23,477 nucleotides of DNA, from NCBI GenBank assembly GCA_026400425.1, contig JAPLPC010000092.1:1-23477 (forward strand), in the 5' to 3' direction. This stretch comes from Hyphomicrobiales bacterium. Lineage in GTDB: Bacteria > Pseudomonadota > Alphaproteobacteria > Rhizobiales > Xanthobacteraceae. Shown piece by piece: positions 20,956 to 23,477 of the stretch (positions within the stretch are counted from its first letter, which is position 1; each line of letters opens with the position of its first letter). The notes under the pieces are model-generated. The model was not told the DNA's origin and ran no database searches. It saw nothing but the letters and a program-made list of their open reading frames with translations. A program made the position numbers and the translations under genes.

Positions 20956-22269
20956 ATGACTACCGGCCTTCTGATCTCCGCCATCCGCTCCGGCGCCGGC
21001 AAGACCACGGTGACGCTCGGCCTGCTCGCGGCGCTGGCGCGGCGCGGGGTGCGGCTGCGCGCGGCCAAGGCTGGGCCGGATTATATCGACCCGGCTTTTC
21101 ACGCCGCCGCCACCGGCGCGCCTTGCGTCAATCTCGATAGCTGGACGATGCCGCCGCCGTTGCTGCAAAGCCTGATGACGCAGGCGGCGTCGCGTGCCGA
21201 CCTCGTCGTGGTCGAAGGCGTGATGGGATTGTTCGACGGCCTGTCGACCACGCCAGATCGCAGCGGCACCAGCGCCAGTGTCGCGGCACGATTTTGCCTG
21301 CCCGTCATTCTCGTCCTCGACGTGACGGCGCAAGCGCAATCTGCGGCCGCTGTGGTGCGCGGCTTCGTGGCGCATGACCCAAATATCCGGATCGCCGGCG
21401 TGGTGCTCAACCGCGTCGGCAGCGCGCGGCATCAAAAGTCGATCACCGAGGCCATCGCTGCGCTGAACATTCCCGTGGTCGGCGCCATCCCGCGGGACGC
21501 GGCCTTTGCGCTGCCGGAACGTCATCTTGGCCTGGTGCAGGCTGATGAACATGGCGATCTGGCAAGCCGCATGGCCGCGTTCGCCGACATGGCCGAGACA
21601 CATCTCGATCTCGACGCGATCCTCGCGCTGGCCGGACCGATCGTACTGCAGCCGATGCAGGCGCTGGTCCCCGTGTTGCCACCGCCAGGGCAACGCATCG
21701 CGCTGGCCTCCGATGCTGCGTTCAGCTTCGTCTATCCGCATCTCGTCGATGGCTGGCGCGCGGCCGGCGCCGAGATCGTCCGCTTCTCGCCGCTCGCGGA
21801 CGAGGCGCCGCCGGCGCATTGCGACAGTTGCTGGTTGCCGGGCGGTTACCCCGAATTGCATGCGGACACGCTGGCTGCCGCGGCCAACTTCCGTGACGGC
21901 CTCAGGCGCTTTGCCACGACGCGGCCGGTGCATGGCGAATGCGGTGGCTACATGGTGCTGGGCGAAGCGCTGGAAGATGCCAGCGGTCATCGCCATGCGA
22001 TGACCGGGCTGCTCAGCCACACCACGAGCCTGCACAAGCGCAAACTGCATCTCGGCTATCGCGAGGCGCGCCTGCTCGCAGACAGCGTAATGGGACCAGC
22101 CGGAGTGATCATTCGCGGACACGAATTCCACTATGCGTCATTGACCGATCCCGGCCACGACATGCCGCTGGTCGATCTCGTCAATGCGGATGGTGAGGGC
22201 CTGCCTGAACGCGGCGGACGCCGCGGCAATGTCACCGGGACATTCTTTCACGCCATCGCGCAGGTCTGA
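20956..22269 (+). CDS. cobB: Cobyrinate/hydrogenobyrinate a,c-diamide synthase (CobB/CbiA)
   Basis: 437 aa. Glutamine- and ATP-dependent amidation of the a and c side chains of the corrin ring, cytoplasmic, in cobalamin synthesis. RSGAGKTT (11-18) is the P-loop and AAKAGPDYIDPAFH the nucleotide/substrate segment; VVVEGVMGLFDG follows. The C-terminal half is a type-I glutamine amidotransferase with nucleophile Cys329 in GECGGYMVLGE, preceded by WLPGGYPELH, with a late GHEFHYAS His. In alphaproteobacteria the product name is usually hydrogenobyrinic acid a,c-diamide synthase. ATG 20956 has no strong ribosome site. No other cobalamin gene is in the window and no cobalamin riboswitch is visible upstream; it is convergent with dnaJ. 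Confidence 0.95.
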   Translation: MTTGLLISAIRSGAGKTTVTLGLLAALARRGVRLRAAKAGPDYIDPAFHAAATGAPCVNLDSWTMPPPLLQSLMTQAASRADLVVVEGVMGLFDGLSTTPDRSGTSASVAARFCLPVILVLDVTAQAQSAAAVVRGFVAHDPNIRIAGVVLNRVGSARHQKSITEAIAALNIPVVGAIPRDAAFALPERHLGLVQADEHGDLASRMAAFADMAETHLDLDAILALAGPIVLQPMQALVPVLPPPGQRIALASDAAFSFVYPHLVDGWRAAGAEIVRFSPLADEAPPAHCDSCWLPGGYPELHADTLAAAANFRDGLRRFATTRPVHGECGGYMVLGEALEDASGHRHAMTGLLSHTTSLHKRKLHLGYREARLLADSVMGPAGVIIRGHEFHYASLTDPGHDMPLVDLVNADGEGLPERGGRRGNVTGTFFHAIAQV

Positions 22270-22288
22270 ACGGACGGTGTCGTGATCC

Positions 22289-22311
22289 TTGGCCGGGTCA
22301 AGCCCGGCCAA
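22289..22311. terminator. Bidirectional hairpin between cobB and dnaJ
   Basis: TTGGCCGGG (22289-22297) and CCCGGCCAA (22303-22311) form a perfect 9-bp stem around a 5-nt loop, 20 bp after cobB and 19 bp before the end of the convergent dnaJ-like gene. Only a short AAAA follows, so Rho-independent termination is likely in one direction at best. Confidence 0.55.
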
Positions 22312-22329
22312 AACGTGCGGAGATGCGGA

Positions 22330-23310
22330 TTACATCTCGTTGCGCGGATGATACGGATGCGCGCTCTGCCACTTCTCCATCAGCGCTTCGAGCTCGGCAT
22401 CGTTGCCGTCGGGAAGCATGATGCGGGTGGTGAAGTAGAGATCGCCGGCGCCGCCGGCTTTCGGCATGCCTTTGCCTTTGCCTTTCAAACGAAACACACG
22501 ACCGCTCGAGGTGTTCTTCGGGATCGAGAGCTCCACCGCGCCGGTCAGCGTTGGCGCGCGCACCTTGGCGCCGAGCACGGCTTCATAGAGCGTGATCGGC
22601 AGATCGACGCGCAGATCGCTGCCGTCGATCTTGAAGACCGGGTCCGGGGCGATGGTCACCGTGATCATCAGATCGCCGGGACGATGGCCGGGAGCGGTCT
22701 CTCCCTGGCCGCGCAAGCGGATCTGCTGGCCCGCCGTGACACCGGCCGGCACCTTCACATTGAGTTCCTTGCCCGTGGACAGCCGCACCCGCTTCTCGGT
22801 GCCCTTGACCGACTCCTCGAGCGTCACCGTCATGGCAACATTGATGTCGAGATCGGGCACGCCGCCGCCAAAGCCGCCGCCGCCATCGAACTCGAATGAC
22901 TGGGCGCCCGCGCGCGCGCCGCGGGCACCGGCGGCACCGCCGAACATGCTGTTGAGGATGTCCTCGAAGCCCCCGGCACCGCCGGCACCGGCGCCGCCGA
23001 AGCCCTGCTGGCCGCCGCGAAAGGCCTGCTCGAACCCGGCGCCGCGGGCACCGCCGCGACCGCCGCCAGGAAAGCCCTGGAAGCGCGGCTTGCCCTCGGC
23101 ATCGATCTCGCCGCGGTCGAACTGCTTGCGCTTGTCCTCGTCGCCGAGAATTTCGTTGGCCGCGTTCACTTCCGAAAACCGCTCGGCGGCTTTCGGATCA
23201 TCTTTGTTGGCGTCGGGATGATGCTTCTTGGCAAGCTTGCGAAAGGCGCTCTTGATCGCCGCAGCATTGGCGCCCCGCTGCACCCCCAAGACCTCATAGG
23301 GGTCGCGCAT
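22330..23310 (-). CDS. Class B DnaJ-type (CbpA-like) co-chaperone
   Basis: 326 aa. The J domain (1-70) has the HPD motif at 31-33 (KKHHPDANKDD) that stimulates DnaK ATPase. A long Gly/Phe-rich linker follows (about 77-150, with GGGRGGARGAGFEQAFRGG and GGGFGGG). The C-terminal substrate-binding domain has DINVAMTVTLEESVKG, GRVFRLKGKGKGMP and GAGDLYFTTRIM. There are no CxxCxGxG zinc-finger repeats, so it is class B (CbpA-type), not the main DnaJ. ATG 23310 has GAGGAGAG 7 nt upstream. Neighbouring cobB is convergent and unrelated. It should act in the cytoplasm with DnaK. Confidence 0.92.
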   Translation of the reverse strand: MRDPYEVLGVQRGANAAAIKSAFRKLAKKHHPDANKDDPKAAERFSEVNAANEILGDEDKRKQFDRGEIDAEGKPRFQGFPGGGRGGARGAGFEQAFRGGQQGFGGAGAGGAGGFEDILNSMFGGAAGARGARAGAQSFEFDGGGGFGGGVPDLDINVAMTVTLEESVKGTEKRVRLSTGKELNVKVPAGVTAGQQIRLRGQGETAPGHRPGDLMITVTIAPDPVFKIDGSDLRVDLPITLYEAVLGAKVRAPTLTGAVELSIPKNTSSGRVFRLKGKGKGMPKAGGAGDLYFTTRIMLPDGNDAELEALMEKWQSAHPYHPRNEM

Positions 23311-23477
23311 CCGTCGTCTCTCCTCAAATATACAGAATGCGAGCCTGCGCCCGCGTGAATGGCTTGCGGGTTATGCCCGCCTGCTTGTCATCTGGTGTGT
23401 TCGTGTCATTTTTGCAACGGGGCTGCAAGCGGCGAAGTGAAACTCAACCGCGTTTCCACGGCACCAGCGTTCGCACG
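23311..23477. other. Right-edge intergenic sequence
   Basis: The 167 bp upstream of the DnaJ-type gene contain no ORF I can support. A possible short open frame runs off the right edge, but it is too short to assign. Confidence 0.4.

Noticed and set aside
20848..22131. 427-codon open frame on the minus strand
   Set aside because: It is antisense to cobB, Arg/His-rich without any recognisable domain, and has the composition of a GC-driven shadow frame.

Overview
The window is a GC-rich chromosomal segment from an alphaproteobacterium, most likely family Nitrobacteraceae (Bradyrhizobium, Rhodopseudomonas, Tardiphaga or Afipia). I infer this from codon bias, from protein similarity (PobA, feruloyl-CoA synthase type ligase, paired acyl-CoA dehydrogenases, DUF3307, CobB) and from intergenic palindromic repeats I associate with that group. 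I see no rRNA, tRNA, CRISPR array, insertion sequence or phage gene.

Left part (1-4715). A TRAP-type periplasmic binding protein (dctP-like, cut by the window edge) diverges from pobA (4-hydroxybenzoate to protocatechuate). The shared 214-bp gap holds two short perfect inverted repeats. Next come a PaaI-type thioesterase pseudogene with an internal frameshifting deletion, a LysR regulator ending in a palindromic repeat, a divergent FMN-binding PPOX-family protein and a small YkgJ-type cysteine-cluster protein.

Middle part (4712-8352). A Bradyrhizobium-type hypothetical gene has a possible CtrA site upstream. A DUF3307 membrane protein follows, then a two-gene minus-strand operon: a membrane-anchored cyclic-nucleotide-binding protein and a standalone DUF6537 domain, which normally forms the C-terminus of indolepyruvate oxidoreductase IorB-like proteins. 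A crotonase with an atypical active site diverges from that operon; a perfect 12-bp GC-rich inverted repeat lies in its leader.

Right part (8494-20779) is a CoA-dependent catabolic island. On the minus strand, in transcription order: TetR regulator, SDR 3-hydroxyacyl-CoA dehydrogenase, Asp-type crotonase, feruloyl-CoA-synthase-like ligase, small acyl-CoA dehydrogenase, two duplicated large acyl-CoA dehydrogenases, nitroreductase. Divergent from TetR on the plus strand are a thiolase and a second acyl-CoA synthetase. Together these encode every step of a beta-oxidation cycle: activation, dehydrogenation, hydration, 3-hydroxy oxidation and thiolysis. A phenylpropanoid (hydroxycinnamate) or other cyclic or branched acid is a reasonable substrate guess. 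If the product is 4-hydroxybenzoate, the nearby pobA could take it on to protocatechuate. This is inference.

The right end holds a solitary cobB (cobyrinate or hydrogenobyrinate a,c-diamide synthase) convergent with a class-B DnaJ gene. The most unusual non-coding features are a low-GC SDR leader with four copies of a Shine-Dalgarno-containing unit, and one palindromic repeat family placed 4-7 bp after the stop codons of three consecutive genes.
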